Shown here piece by piece: positions 7,054 through 13,297 of a stretch of 13,297 nt of DNA. The notes under the pieces were generated by a model. That model had not been told where the DNA came from and ran no database searches. It saw only the letters and a program-made list of their open reading frames with translations. The translations under genes and the position numbers were made by a program. Each line of letters begins with the position of its first letter. The stretch's first letter is position 1. Source of the stretch: Enterocloster asparagiformis. GTDB taxonomy: Bacteria; Bacillota; Clostridia; Lachnospirales; Lachnospiraceae. The stretch covers positions 1 through 13,297 of the forward strand of contig JAGZSY010000065.1 in NCBI GenBank assembly GCA_018380885.1. Direction: 5' to 3'.

Positions 7054-7886
7054 GAGAGCTTCAAAGGAGCTGGAATCAGCGGAAAACCATGGCGGCTCTG
7101 GTGGTGCTGTCCGTGCTCATCCTGGCCGCGGTGACCGCGGCGGGGCAGGCGTTTGCAGAGCAGGCGCTGGTCACGGATTTTTCCAGAAAGAATCTGCCGC
7201 CTTCCGTTCAATATCCCTTTGGCACGGATTTTATGGGCCGGGACATGTTTGTGCGCACCGTAGCCGGTCTGTCCATGAGCATACGCATCGGGCTGCTGAC
7301 CGCGGCGGTCAGCGCGGCCATCGCCTGTGCCATGGGGCTGATGGCCGCCACCCTGGGGCGGTTTGCGGACGGGCTCATCATCGGGCTGATCGATCTGGTG
7401 CTTGGCATCCCCCACATTCTGCTGTTGGTCCTGATTTCCTTTGCCATGGGCAAGGGCTTCTGGGGCGTGGTGGTGGGCATTTCCCTGACGCACTGGACCT
7501 CCCTGGCGCGGCTGATCCGGGCCGAGGTTTTGCAGCTGAAGTCCAGCCAGTATGTCAGGATTGCGGAAAAGCTGGGGGAGAGCAGGCTGACCATCGCCCT
7601 GCGCCATATGGTGCCCCACCTTCTACCGCAGCTGTTTGTGGGACTGGTGCTGATGTTTCCCCACGCCATTCTCCACGAGGCCAGCATCACCTTCCTGGGC
7701 TTCGGCCTCTCGCCGGAGCAGCCGGCCATCGGGGTGATCCTGTCCGAGAGCATGAAATACCTGGCCATGGGCAGGTGGTGGCTGGCGCTGTTCCCCGGGC
7801 TGTTCCTGGTGCTTGTGGTGGCGCTGTTCCACTATACGGGGGACACCCTGGGGCGCCTGTTGGACCCGGGCCACGCCCACCAGTAG
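7050..7886 (+). CDS. nikC: ABC transporter permease, nickel/dipeptide type (NikC/DppC-like)
   Basis: A 278-residue inner-membrane permease that pairs with the preceding one to form the translocation channel. It has the N-terminal OppC/DppC arrangement: a short cytoplasmic start, a membrane segment at about 14-33, then the family block PFGTDFMGRDMFVRTVAG (56-73). Further hydrophobic segments lie near 80-101, 110-132, 137-150, 195-215 and 245-262. The EAA coupling loop sits around 168-192 (YVRIAEKLGES...RHMVPHLLP). Start and previous stop share ATGA, and the SD of the next gene overlaps this stop, so the three genes are tightly coupled. The tail ends in HAHQ. Nickel specificity is from context only. 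Confidence 0.88.
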   Translation: MRELQRSWNQRKTMAALVVLSVLILAAVTAAGQAFAEQALVTDFSRKNLPPSVQYPFGTDFMGRDMFVRTVAGLSMSIRIGLLTAAVSAAIACAMGLMAATLGRFADGLIIGLIDLVLGIPHILLLVLISFAMGKGFWGVVVGISLTHWTSLARLIRAEVLQLKSSQYVRIAEKLGESRLTIALRHMVPHLLPQLFVGLVLMFPHAILHEASITFLGFGLSPEQPAIGVILSESMKYLAMGRWWLALFPGLFLVLVVALFHYTGDTLGRLLDPGHAHQ

Positions 7887-7897
7887 GAGGTAATGTT

Positions 7898-8998
7898 ATG
7901 GATGAGAAGAAAACCGTGCTCTCCATCGAGCACCTGTCCGTCTCCTTTTCCCGGTACCAGCGCGGGTTTAAACGGACGGAGCTGAACGCGATCCGGGACT
8001 TGAGCCTGACCGTGCGGGAGGGCGAGATGGTGGCCGTGGTGGGCGCCAGCGGTTCAGGGAAAAGCCTGCTGGCCCATGCGGTCCTGGGCATTCTGCCGTA
8101 CAACGCCAGCTGGTCGGGCGCTATGACCTACTGCGGGGAAGCGCTGACAAAAAGGCGGATGGAGGAGCTGCGGGGAAACGAGATCGTGCTGGTGCCCCAG
8201 AGCGTTTCCTACCTGGATCCGCTCATGCGGGTGGGAGAGCAGATTCGCGGGGGCAGGAAGGACCAGGAGAGCCGGAAAAAGAGCCTGTCGGTGCTGAAAC
8301 GCTACGGTCTGGACGAGAAAACGGAGCGGCTGTTCCCCTTCCAGCTCTCAGGCGGCATGACCCGCCGGATTCTGATTTCCACAGCTGTGATGGAGACGCC
8401 CCGGCTGGTGATCGCCGACGAGCCCACCCCGGGGCTGCACATCACGGCTGCCAGGCGGGTATTGTCCCATTTCCGGGAAATCGCGGATGCGGGCGCGGGC
8501 GTGCTGCTAATCACCCACGATTTGGAGCTGGCGCTGGACGCGGCGGACCGTATTGTGGTATTCTATGCTGGAACAAACCTGGAGGAAGCGGCCTCAGCGG
8601 ATTTCGCTCAGGAGCGGGCGCTGCGCCATCCCTATTCCCGGGCGCTGTATCAGGCCATGCCGGGGCACGGGTTTTCATCTGTGCCGGGCACCCAGCCCTT
8701 TGCGGGGGAGCTGCCGGAGGGATGTCCCTACGGGCCGAGATGCCCGTGGGCCCGGGAACAGTGCCGCGGGGAGGTGGCGTACCGGGAGCTTTGCGGAGGA
8801 AAGGTGAGATGCGTGAGGGCTGAGGAGTTGATGGGGGCGGAATGCGCGGCGCGGGAAGCAGGTGTGGCGCAGGAAGCAGGTGCGGCGCGGGCGGATGGTG
8901 TAGCGCGGGAAGCTGGCGCGGCGCGTATGGAGTGCGATGGGCGGGAGGACGGAGCGGTGCGTCCGGGAACGGAGCAGATTGCGGAGGATGAACGATGA
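7898..8998 (+). CDS. nikD: ABC transporter ATP-binding protein (NikD/DppD-like) with repeat tail
   Basis: A 366-residue ATPase of the oligopeptide/nickel importer. It shows Walker A GASGSGKS (49-56), Q-loop VPQ (99-101), signature LSGGM (150-154), Walker B LVIADEP (170-176) and the switch histidine H207. A C-terminal oligopeptide-transporter domain carries cysteines C276, C282, C289, C299 and C305; in relatives this cysteine cluster binds a metal or iron-sulfur centre. Residues from about 311 to the end are an Ala/Gly/Arg/Glu-rich low-complexity tail not usual for the family and encoded by 18-nt repeats. I start at ATG 7898 behind AGGAGG (7885-7890); the open frame continues upstream inside nikC, but that part is out of frame with nikC and has no family similarity. 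The stop overlaps nikE by ATGA. Confidence 0.88.
   Translation: MDEKKTVLSIEHLSVSFSRYQRGFKRTELNAIRDLSLTVREGEMVAVVGASGSGKSLLAHAVLGILPYNASWSGAMTYCGEALTKRRMEELRGNEIVLVPQSVSYLDPLMRVGEQIRGGRKDQESRKKSLSVLKRYGLDEKTERLFPFQLSGGMTRRILISTAVMETPRLVIADEPTPGLHITAARRVLSHFREIADAGAGVLLITHDLELALDAADRIVVFYAGTNLEEAASADFAQERALRHPYSRALYQAMPGHGFSSVPGTQPFAGELPEGCPYGPRCPWAREQCRGEVAYRELCGGKVRCVRAEELMGAECAAREAGVAQEAGAARADGVAREAGAARMECDGREDGAVRPGTEQIAEDER
8849..8938 (+). repeat. 18-nt tandem repeat inside the 3' end of nikD
   Basis: About five imperfect 18-nt units run from 8849 to 8938, each starting GCGC and mostly reading GCGCGGGAAGCAGGTGNG; the last unit is degenerate. They encode hexapeptides such as A-R-E-A-G-V and keep the frame. 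The unit is a multiple of three, so copy-number change would lengthen or shorten the protein tail without breaking it. Confidence 0.7.
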
Positions 8999-9612
8999 AG
9001 CTGGAGGCGAGAAATGTTTCCTTCCGGTATGACAACGGGAACCGGAACATTTTAAATCATATGGACCTGTCCATGGAGAGCGGGGAGAGCCTGGGGCTGG
9101 CGGCGCCCAGCGGCTTCGGCAAGACCACGTTTTTGAAGATACTGGCCGGGTATGAGACGCCGGACGAGGGCGGCGTGTTCCTGGATGGAAAGCCGCTGTC
9201 CGCGTACCGGGGCTACTGCCCGGTGCAGATGATCTGGCAGCACCCGGAAATGGCGGTGAACCCGCGGCTGCGGATGGGAATTATTCTCAACGAGGGCGGG
9301 CCTGTGGAGGAGCGGATCTTCCGCGGCCTGGGAATCGAGAGCGGATGGATGGACCGCTATCCGGGAGAGCTGTCCGGCGGCGAATTGCAGCGGTTCTGCA
9401 TCGCCAGGGCGCTGGGCCCCGGGACGCGTTTTCTGCTGGCGGACGAGATCACCGCCATGCTGGATCTGATCACCCAGAGCCAGATTTGGCAGTTTCTTAA
9501 TGAGGAAGTCAAACGGCGGGGGCTGGGCCTGATGGTGGTCAGCCATTCGCAGCCGCTGATGGAGCGGCTGTGCGGCCGTATTTTGGATTTAGAGCAAGAG
9601 ATGGAAGGTTAA
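8995..9612 (+). CDS. nikE: ABC transporter ATP-binding protein (NikE/DppF-like), short form
   Basis: A 205-residue ATPase forming the second nucleotide-binding subunit of the importer. Motifs are a Walker A of APSGFGKT (37-44), Q82 in the Q-loop, signature LSGGELQR (126-133), Walker B RFLLADE (145-151) and switch histidine H184 in VVSHSQ. The first Walker A glycine is replaced by Ala (GxxGxGKT becomes AxxGxGKT); the essential GKT is intact. It stops soon after the H-loop and lacks the C-terminal region of typical NikE and DppF proteins, which run nearer 250-330 residues. The start overlaps the nikD stop, and the stop is 11 nt before larB, inside the larB ribosome binding site region. Confidence 0.87.
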   Translation: MKLEARNVSFRYDNGNRNILNHMDLSMESGESLGLAAPSGFGKTTFLKILAGYETPDEGGVFLDGKPLSAYRGYCPVQMIWQHPEMAVNPRLRMGIILNEGGPVEERIFRGLGIESGWMDRYPGELSGGELQRFCIARALGPGTRFLLADEITAMLDLITQSQIWQFLNEEVKRRGLGLMVVSHSQPLMERLCGRILDLEQEMEG

Positions 9613-9623
9613 GGAGGACGCAG

Positions 9624-10367
9624 ATGGATGTCAGAAAGCTTCTGGAGGAAGTGAAAACGGGCGAGATGGAGCTGGAGCGGGCGGAAGCCCTTTTGAAGGA
9701 CCTGCCCTACGAGGATTTGGGCTACGCCAAGCTGGATCACCACCGGGCCCTGCGGTCCGGCTTCGGGGAGACGGTTTTTTGCCAGAGCAAGCCGGACGAG
9801 TATCTGGTGCAGATATTCAAGCGCTTTTATGAGCGGGACGGCGAGGTGCTGGGGACCAGGGCCAGCGAGGAGCAGTACCGGTTGGTGAAGGCCCTGGTGC
9901 CACAGGTAACGTATGACCCGGTTTCGCGGATTATGAAGGTGGAGAAGCCGGGGAAGGAGCATACCGGGCTGATCGCGGTCTGCACCGGGGGCACGGCGGA
10001 TATCCCGGTGGCGGAGGAGGCGGCCCAGACCGCGGAGTATTTCGGCTGCGCGGTGGATCGGATTTACGACGTGGGCGTGGCGGGAATCCACCGGCTGTTA
10101 TCCCAGCGGGAGCGGATCATGAAGGCCAACTGCATCGTGGCGGTGGCGGGCATGGAGGGCGCGCTGGGGACCGTGATCGCGGGACTGGCGGACGCCCCGG
10201 TGATCGCGGTTCCCACCTCGGTGGGGTACGGGGCCAGCTTCCACGGAATCTCAGCCCTGCTGACCATGCTTAACTCCTGTGCGAACGGAATTTCAGTGGT
10301 AAATATTGACAACGGCTACGGCGCCGGATACCTGGCGACCCAAATAAATCGATTGGCGGTGAAATAA
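9624..10367 (+). CDS. larB: Nickel-pincer nucleotide biosynthesis carboxylase/hydrolase LarB
   Basis: A 247-residue cytoplasmic enzyme of the LarB (PurE-related) family. LarB carboxylates the pyridinium ring of nicotinic acid adenine dinucleotide at C5 and cleaves the phosphoanhydride to give pyridinium-3,5-biscarboxylic acid mononucleotide. The family block CTGGTADIPVAEEAA is visible near 126-140, with a PurE-like TSVGYGASFHGISALLTMLNSC stretch near the C-terminus. C219 in LNSCANG corresponds to the catalytic cysteine C221 of L. plantarum LarB, and is followed by the conserved NIDNGYGAG. I chose ATG 9624, 6 nt after AAGGAGG (9611-9617), over an upstream in-frame ATG inside nikE. The larB stop is 1 nt before the larC start. 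Confidence 0.95.
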   Translation: MDVRKLLEEVKTGEMELERAEALLKDLPYEDLGYAKLDHHRALRSGFGETVFCQSKPDEYLVQIFKRFYERDGEVLGTRASEEQYRLVKALVPQVTYDPVSRIMKVEKPGKEHTGLIAVCTGGTADIPVAEEAAQTAEYFGCAVDRIYDVGVAGIHRLLSQRERIMKANCIVAVAGMEGALGTVIAGLADAPVIAVPTSVGYGASFHGISALLTMLNSCANGISVVNIDNGYGAGYLATQINRLAVK

Positions 10368-10368
10368 T

Positions 10369-11790
10369 ATGGAAAAGATTTTGTATCTGGAATGTAACTC
10401 GGGAATCAGCGGCGATATGACCGTAGGCGCTCTTCTGGACCTGGGCGCGGACCGCGGGGAGCTGGAGCGCGCCCTGGCCAGCCTGGGCGTGGGCGGCTAC
10501 CACCTGCATTTCGGCAGGACGAAGAAATGCGGGCTGGATGCGTATGATTTTGACGTGCACTTGGAAGCGGAAGAGGGCCACCACCATGACCATGTTCATG
10601 GGGAGGAAGGGCACCACCACGATCATAACCACGGAGGGGAAGGGCACCACCATGAACACGCCTGCGGAGAAGAAGGGCATGTCCATGATCACGCCTGCGA
10701 AGAAGAAGGGCACGACCACGATCACAGCGGGGAAGGCCATCCCCATCCCCCTATCCCCCAGCGCAGCGCGGACGGCGCGGAATGCCACAGCCATGCCCAC
10801 GGGGAAGCCGGCCACCATCATCCCCATGTCCACCGCAATTACGCGGACATCTGCGCGATCATCGATCGCCTTGACTCCAACAGCCGCGTGAAAGAACTGT
10901 CAAAGCGTATGTTCCGTATCGTGGCGGAGGCAGAGTCCAAGGCCCACGGGCTCCCCATGGACCAGGTGCATTTCCACGAAGTGGGGGCCATCGACTCCAT
11001 CGTGGACATCATCGGCGTGGCGGTATGCCTGGATAATCTGGGGATTGAGAACGTGGCGGTATCCCCCCTGGCCGAGGGCAGCGGATACGTGCGCTGCCAG
11101 CACGGCGTGATTCCGGTGCCGGTGCCGGCCACCGCCAATATCGCCGCGGCTCACGGGCTCACCCTGCGCCTCACGGACAACGACGGCGAGATGGTGACGC
11201 CCACCGGAGCCGCTATCGCGGCCGCGGTCAGGACCATGGACCGGCTGCCGGCTTCCTGCCGCATTGTAAAGACCGGTATGGGCGCGGGCAAGAAGGATTT
11301 CAAGCAGGCCAATGTGCTGCGGGCCATGATTCTGGAGACGGAGGAGCGCGCAGAGGATCAGATGTGGGTTATGGAATCCAATATCGACGACTGCACCGGC
11401 GAGATGCTGGGATTCGCCATGGAGACCATTCTGGCGGCCGGAGCGGCGGACGTGTGGGCAACCCCCATTTACATGAAAAAGAACCGCCCTGCGTATATGC
11501 TCTCCGTGCTGTGCGGGGAGGAGCGGCTGGAGGAGCTGGAGACCCTTGTGCTCACCCAGACCACGACCATCGGGGTGCGGCGTTATCCGGTAAGCAGGAC
11601 CATTATGGACCGCAGGACGGAGACTGTGGAAACACAGTACGGCCAGGCCCAGGTCAAGGTGTGCGGCTATAGAGGAAAACAGTTTTTCTACCCGGAGTAC
11701 GAGAGCGTGAAAGCCATCTGCCGGGAGCACGGCATGGATTTTCAGAGCGTCTATGACGCTGTCAAAAGGCAGGCGGAGGCGTCGCGCTAA
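10369..11790 (+). CDS. larC: Nickel insertion protein LarC (single ORF, His-rich insert)
   Basis: A 473-residue cytoplasmic nickel insertase that uses CTP to place nickel into pyridinium-3,5-bisthiocarboxylic acid mononucleotide, the last step to the NPN cofactor. The N-terminal LarC signature LYLECNSGISGDM (5-17) is followed by a His-rich insert at 64-155 (31 His in 92 residues), the HFHEVGAIDSIVDI block, the EMVTPTGAAI block and the GMGAGKKDF stretch. The C-terminal domain begins at about residue 328 (WVMESNIDDCTGEM). In L. plantarum LarC is made by a programmed frameshift between larC1 and larC2; here it is one continuous frame. The SD is weak (GGCGGTGA near 10355) and the gap to larB is 1 nt, so translation is probably coupled. 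The His-rich insert probably stores or delivers nickel. Confidence 0.95.
   Translation: MEKILYLECNSGISGDMTVGALLDLGADRGELERALASLGVGGYHLHFGRTKKCGLDAYDFDVHLEAEEGHHHDHVHGEEGHHHDHNHGGEGHHHEHACGEEGHVHDHACEEEGHDHDHSGEGHPHPPIPQRSADGAECHSHAHGEAGHHHPHVHRNYADICAIIDRLDSNSRVKELSKRMFRIVAEAESKAHGLPMDQVHFHEVGAIDSIVDIIGVAVCLDNLGIENVAVSPLAEGSGYVRCQHGVIPVPVPATANIAAAHGLTLRLTDNDGEMVTPTGAAIAAAVRTMDRLPASCRIVKTGMGAGKKDFKQANVLRAMILETEERAEDQMWVMESNIDDCTGEMLGFAMETILAAGAADVWATPIYMKKNRPAYMLSVLCGEERLEELETLVLTQTTTIGVRRYPVSRTIMDRRTETVETQYGQAQVKVCGYRGKQFFYPEYESVKAICREHGMDFQSVYDAVKRQAEASR
10570..10734 (+). repeat. 33-nt tandem repeat coding for the LarC His-rich insert
   Basis: Five consecutive 33-nt units encode 11-residue blocks of the form E-E-G-H-H-H-D-H-x-H-G at LarC residues 68-122. 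The first three keep the HHH core; the last two vary it. Further His-rich sequence without strict periodicity continues to residue 155 (nt 10833). The unit preserves frame, so copy number could vary between strains. Confidence 0.8.
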
Positions 11791-11813
11791 GCGGAGCCCG
11801 CCCTGTAGGAAGT

Positions 11814-11869
11814 ATGCGTGAAATAAACGCTCGCGTCCTTTGGCAAATAAACGCTGGCGGATCACGCAT
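11814..11869 (+). repeat. Nested inverted and direct repeats between larC and larE
   Basis: ATGCGTGA (11814-11821) and TCACGCAT (11862-11869) are a perfect 8-bp inverted repeat. Between them AAATAAACGCT occurs twice (11821-11831 and 11845-11855), extending to 15 nt with one mismatch (through GCG at 11835 and 11859). This sits in the only gap over 100 nt downstream of nikA in the nik-lar operon. No T-run and no good promoter are visible. It may be an RNA processing or regulatory element, or the remnant of a small duplication. Confidence 0.5.
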
Positions 11870-11947
11870 GAAGGAAACGCAGGAAAACACACCCGGATTA
11901 AAGGCAAGAGAGAACGATATCAATGAACGCGTGAGAGGAATGCAGAA

Positions 11948-12847
11948 ATGGCGGATGAAAATATGACAAAAGCTGCCGCGCAAAACGCGCGGCCCATGAC
12001 AGCAGGAGAAAACTCGGAGATTCTAAATGGCGGTCTGGCGAAGATAAGGAAAAAACTGGAAAATCAGATGGCAGAGTACGCTGCCCAGGATATCTGCCTG
12101 GCGTTTTCCGGCGGGGTGGATTCCAGCCTGCTCTTAAAGGCCGCGGTCCAGGCTGCAAAGGTGACAAATAAACAGGTCTACGCGGTGACCTTCGACAGCC
12201 GCCTGCACCCCTCCTGCGATCTGGAGATCGCCGGGCGCGTGGCCGCGGAGTTGGGCGGGATTCACCATGTGATCACGGTGGACGAGCTGGAGCAGGAGGA
12301 GATTCGCAGCAACCCGGTGGACCGGTGTTACCTCTGCAAGCGCCACCTGTTCGGGACGCTGAAGGCTTTTGCACAGGAGCGGGGCATCCGGAGGATTCTG
12401 GACGGCACCAACGAGGACGACCTGCACGTGTACCGTCCGGGCATCCGGGCGCTGCGGGAGCTGGGCATCACCAGCCCGCTGGCGGACCTGCACATCACCA
12501 AGGCCCAGGTCAAGGCGCTGGCGGCCGCCTACGGAATTTCCGTGGCCTCCCGGCCGTCCACGCCCTGTATGGCCACGCGGATTCCCTACAACACGCGGAT
12601 TGACTACGACGTGCTGCGCCGGATCAGCGAGGGCGAGGCGTACCTGCGAACCCTGGTGAGCGGAAACGTGAGGCTCAGGCTCCACGGGGATATCGCCCGC
12701 ATCGAGGTGGACCGCGGGGCCATGGAACAGCTTTTGGCTCTGGGGGAGCAGGCGGCGTGCCGCCTGAAGGAGCTGGGTTTCTCCTATATCACCCTGGATT
12801 TGGAGGGATTCCGGTCCGGGAGCATGGATATTAAGATCAAAACGTGA
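11948..12847 (+). CDS. larE: Pyridinium-3,5-bisthiocarboxylate mononucleotide synthase LarE (sulfur insertase)
   Basis: A 299-residue cytoplasmic ATP-pyrophosphatase that adenylylates the two carboxylates of the LarB product and replaces them with thiocarboxylates. The PP-loop SGGVDSS is at 54-60. C207 in STPCMATRIP aligns with the sulfur-donating C176 of L. plantarum LarE. A further pair, C127 and C130 (DRCYLCK), gives a CxxC plus one cysteine set as in the [4Fe-4S]-type LarE of Thermotoga maritima, where sulfur is carried by the cluster and not sacrificed from the protein. The N-terminus is about 20-25 residues longer than usual and low in conservation. ATG 11948 is preceded by AGAGGAA (11934-11940). 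It is the last plus-strand gene, and its 3' end faces a minus-strand gene. Confidence 0.94.
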   Translation: MADENMTKAAAQNARPMTAGENSEILNGGLAKIRKKLENQMAEYAAQDICLAFSGGVDSSLLLKAAVQAAKVTNKQVYAVTFDSRLHPSCDLEIAGRVAAELGGIHHVITVDELEQEEIRSNPVDRCYLCKRHLFGTLKAFAQERGIRRILDGTNEDDLHVYRPGIRALRELGITSPLADLHITKAQVKALAAAYGISVASRPSTPCMATRIPYNTRIDYDVLRRISEGEAYLRTLVSGNVRLRLHGDIARIEVDRGAMEQLLALGEQAACRLKELGFSYITLDLEGFRSGSMDIKIKT

Positions 12848-12881
12848 AGCGGTCCGTCCGGAGAAGCGGCCGCGCACTGCC

Positions 12882-12931
12882 AAAAAACTGCCGCCCCGGG
12901 GACCTGCAAAGTTTGGTTCCCGGGGCGGCAG
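12882..12931 (-). terminator. Strong intrinsic terminator for the minus-strand binding-protein gene
   Basis: CTGCCGCCCCGGG (12888-12900) pairs perfectly over 13 bp with CCCGGGGCGGCAG (12919-12931), and four more pairs (12901-12904 with 12915-12918, one G-T) extend it to a 10-nt loop. A run of six A at 12882-12887 becomes six U on the minus-strand transcript, so this ends the minus-strand gene. On the plus strand the stem is followed only by CCCTGTTT; it could still slow or partly end the larE transcript. Confidence 0.88.
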
Positions 12932-12954
12932 CCCTGTTTAAAACGTATATACAA

Positions 12955-13297
12955 TTACTTTTTGATAACTGAAACGCCCGTATCCGTAACCTTGCCGCCC
13001 TGTTCCTGACCTTCCAGAGCTGCAACCGCCGCCTTGACGCCGTCCTCACCCATCACATCCGGGTTCTGGGCCATGGTGCAGAGCAGATAGCCGTCGTTGA
13101 TCAGGTTCATGATCGCGTCGGACTTGTCGAAGCCCACGCCGATGATGTCGGATTTGCCGGAAGCCTTGATGGCGTTACCGGTACCTGTGGTGGAACCTTC
13201 GTTGCAGCCGAAGATGCCCACAACGCCCTGGGTGATATAGTTCTCCGCGATGGTCTGGGATTTCGCCGCGTCGCCCTCGCCGTACTGGGTCTCCATC
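12955..13297 (-). CDS. Sugar-type ABC transporter periplasmic binding protein, C-terminal part (partial)
   Basis: The visible 113 or so residues are the C-terminal portion of a periplasmic-binding-protein type 1 (RbsB/LacI-fold) protein; the 5' end lies beyond the window edge, and the methionine nearest the edge is probably internal. Visible family features are the ITQGVVGIFGCNEGSTTG segment (a hinge and ligand-contact region), then SDIIGVGFD with the conserved aspartate before the second hinge, and the GYLLCTMAQNPDVMGEDGVKAA stretch typical of ribose- or other sugar-binding proteins. It is convergent with larE and unlikely to be part of the nickel system. The exact sugar cannot be read. Confidence 0.85.
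   Translation of the reverse strand, partial: METQYGEGDAAKSQTIAENYITQGVVGIFGCNEGSTTGTGNAIKASGKSDIIGVGFDKSDAIMNLINDGYLLCTMAQNPDVMGEDGVKAAVAALEGQEQGGKVTDTGVSVIKK

Noticed and set aside
6971..7897. Upstream extension of nikD inside nikC
   Set aside because: The frame is open but unlike any ABC ATPase before residue 1 of NikD, and a good AGGAGG-ATG start exists at 7898.
10558..10833. CRISPR-like array suggested by repeated units
   Set aside because: Units are contiguous with no unique spacers and lie inside the larC reading frame.
10538..10891. Alternative frame over the LarC His-rich insert
   Set aside because: It is Met/Thr/Lys-rich shadow translation of the same 33-nt repeats, with no start context and no domain.

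Overview
The window looks like a chromosomal piece of a GC-rich Firmicute, most likely a gut-type Clostridia (Lachnospiraceae or Oscillospiraceae). This placement is inferred from strong AGGAGG-type ribosome binding sites, a PTS component, GC-rich coding sequence with AT-rich leaders, and a clostridial-style lipoprotein. No 16S or other taxonomic marker is present, so it is not firm.

Region 1 (about 1-4016, plus strand) is a carbohydrate catabolic operon. It encodes a free-standing glucose-type PTS EIIA, a family 4 glycoside hydrolase of the GlvA/MalH type (NAD- and Mn-dependent 6-phospho-glycosidase), a divergent N-acetylglucosamine-6-phosphate deacetylase (NagA-like) and a Cof-type HAD phosphatase. 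A sugar, perhaps an amino-sugar glycoside, would be imported and phosphorylated by the PTS, cleaved by the GH4 enzyme and deacetylated by the NagA-like enzyme. The membrane EIIBC partner is not in the window. Two GC-rich hairpins lie in the gaps between these genes.

Region 2 (about 4076-12847, plus strand) is the most interesting part. A perfect TTGACA-17-TATAAT promoter precedes a leader of about 225 nt holding several small hairpins, a long intrinsic terminator and an upstream segment able to pair with the terminator's 5' arm. Behind it are eight co-directional, mostly overlapping genes: a nickel/peptide-type ABC importer (lipoprotein binding protein, two permeases, two ATPases; nikABCDE-like), then larB, larC and larE. 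LarB, LarC and LarE are the complete known set for making the nickel-pincer nucleotide (NPN) cofactor from nicotinic acid adenine dinucleotide. Nickel import and nickel-cofactor assembly are therefore packaged as one apparent transcription unit. No gene for a LarA-type apoenzyme is present, and the plus-strand block ends at a convergent gene, so the client enzyme must be encoded elsewhere.

Region 3 (12882-13297) holds a strong intrinsic terminator and the 3' end of a minus-strand gene for a sugar-type periplasmic binding protein, cut by the window edge.

Notable oddities are a 92-residue insert with 31 histidines in LarC built on 33-nt repeats, an 18-nt repeat tail on the NikD-like ATPase, a CxxC plus third cysteine in LarE that suggests the iron-sulfur type of enzyme, and a structured repeat region between larC and larE.
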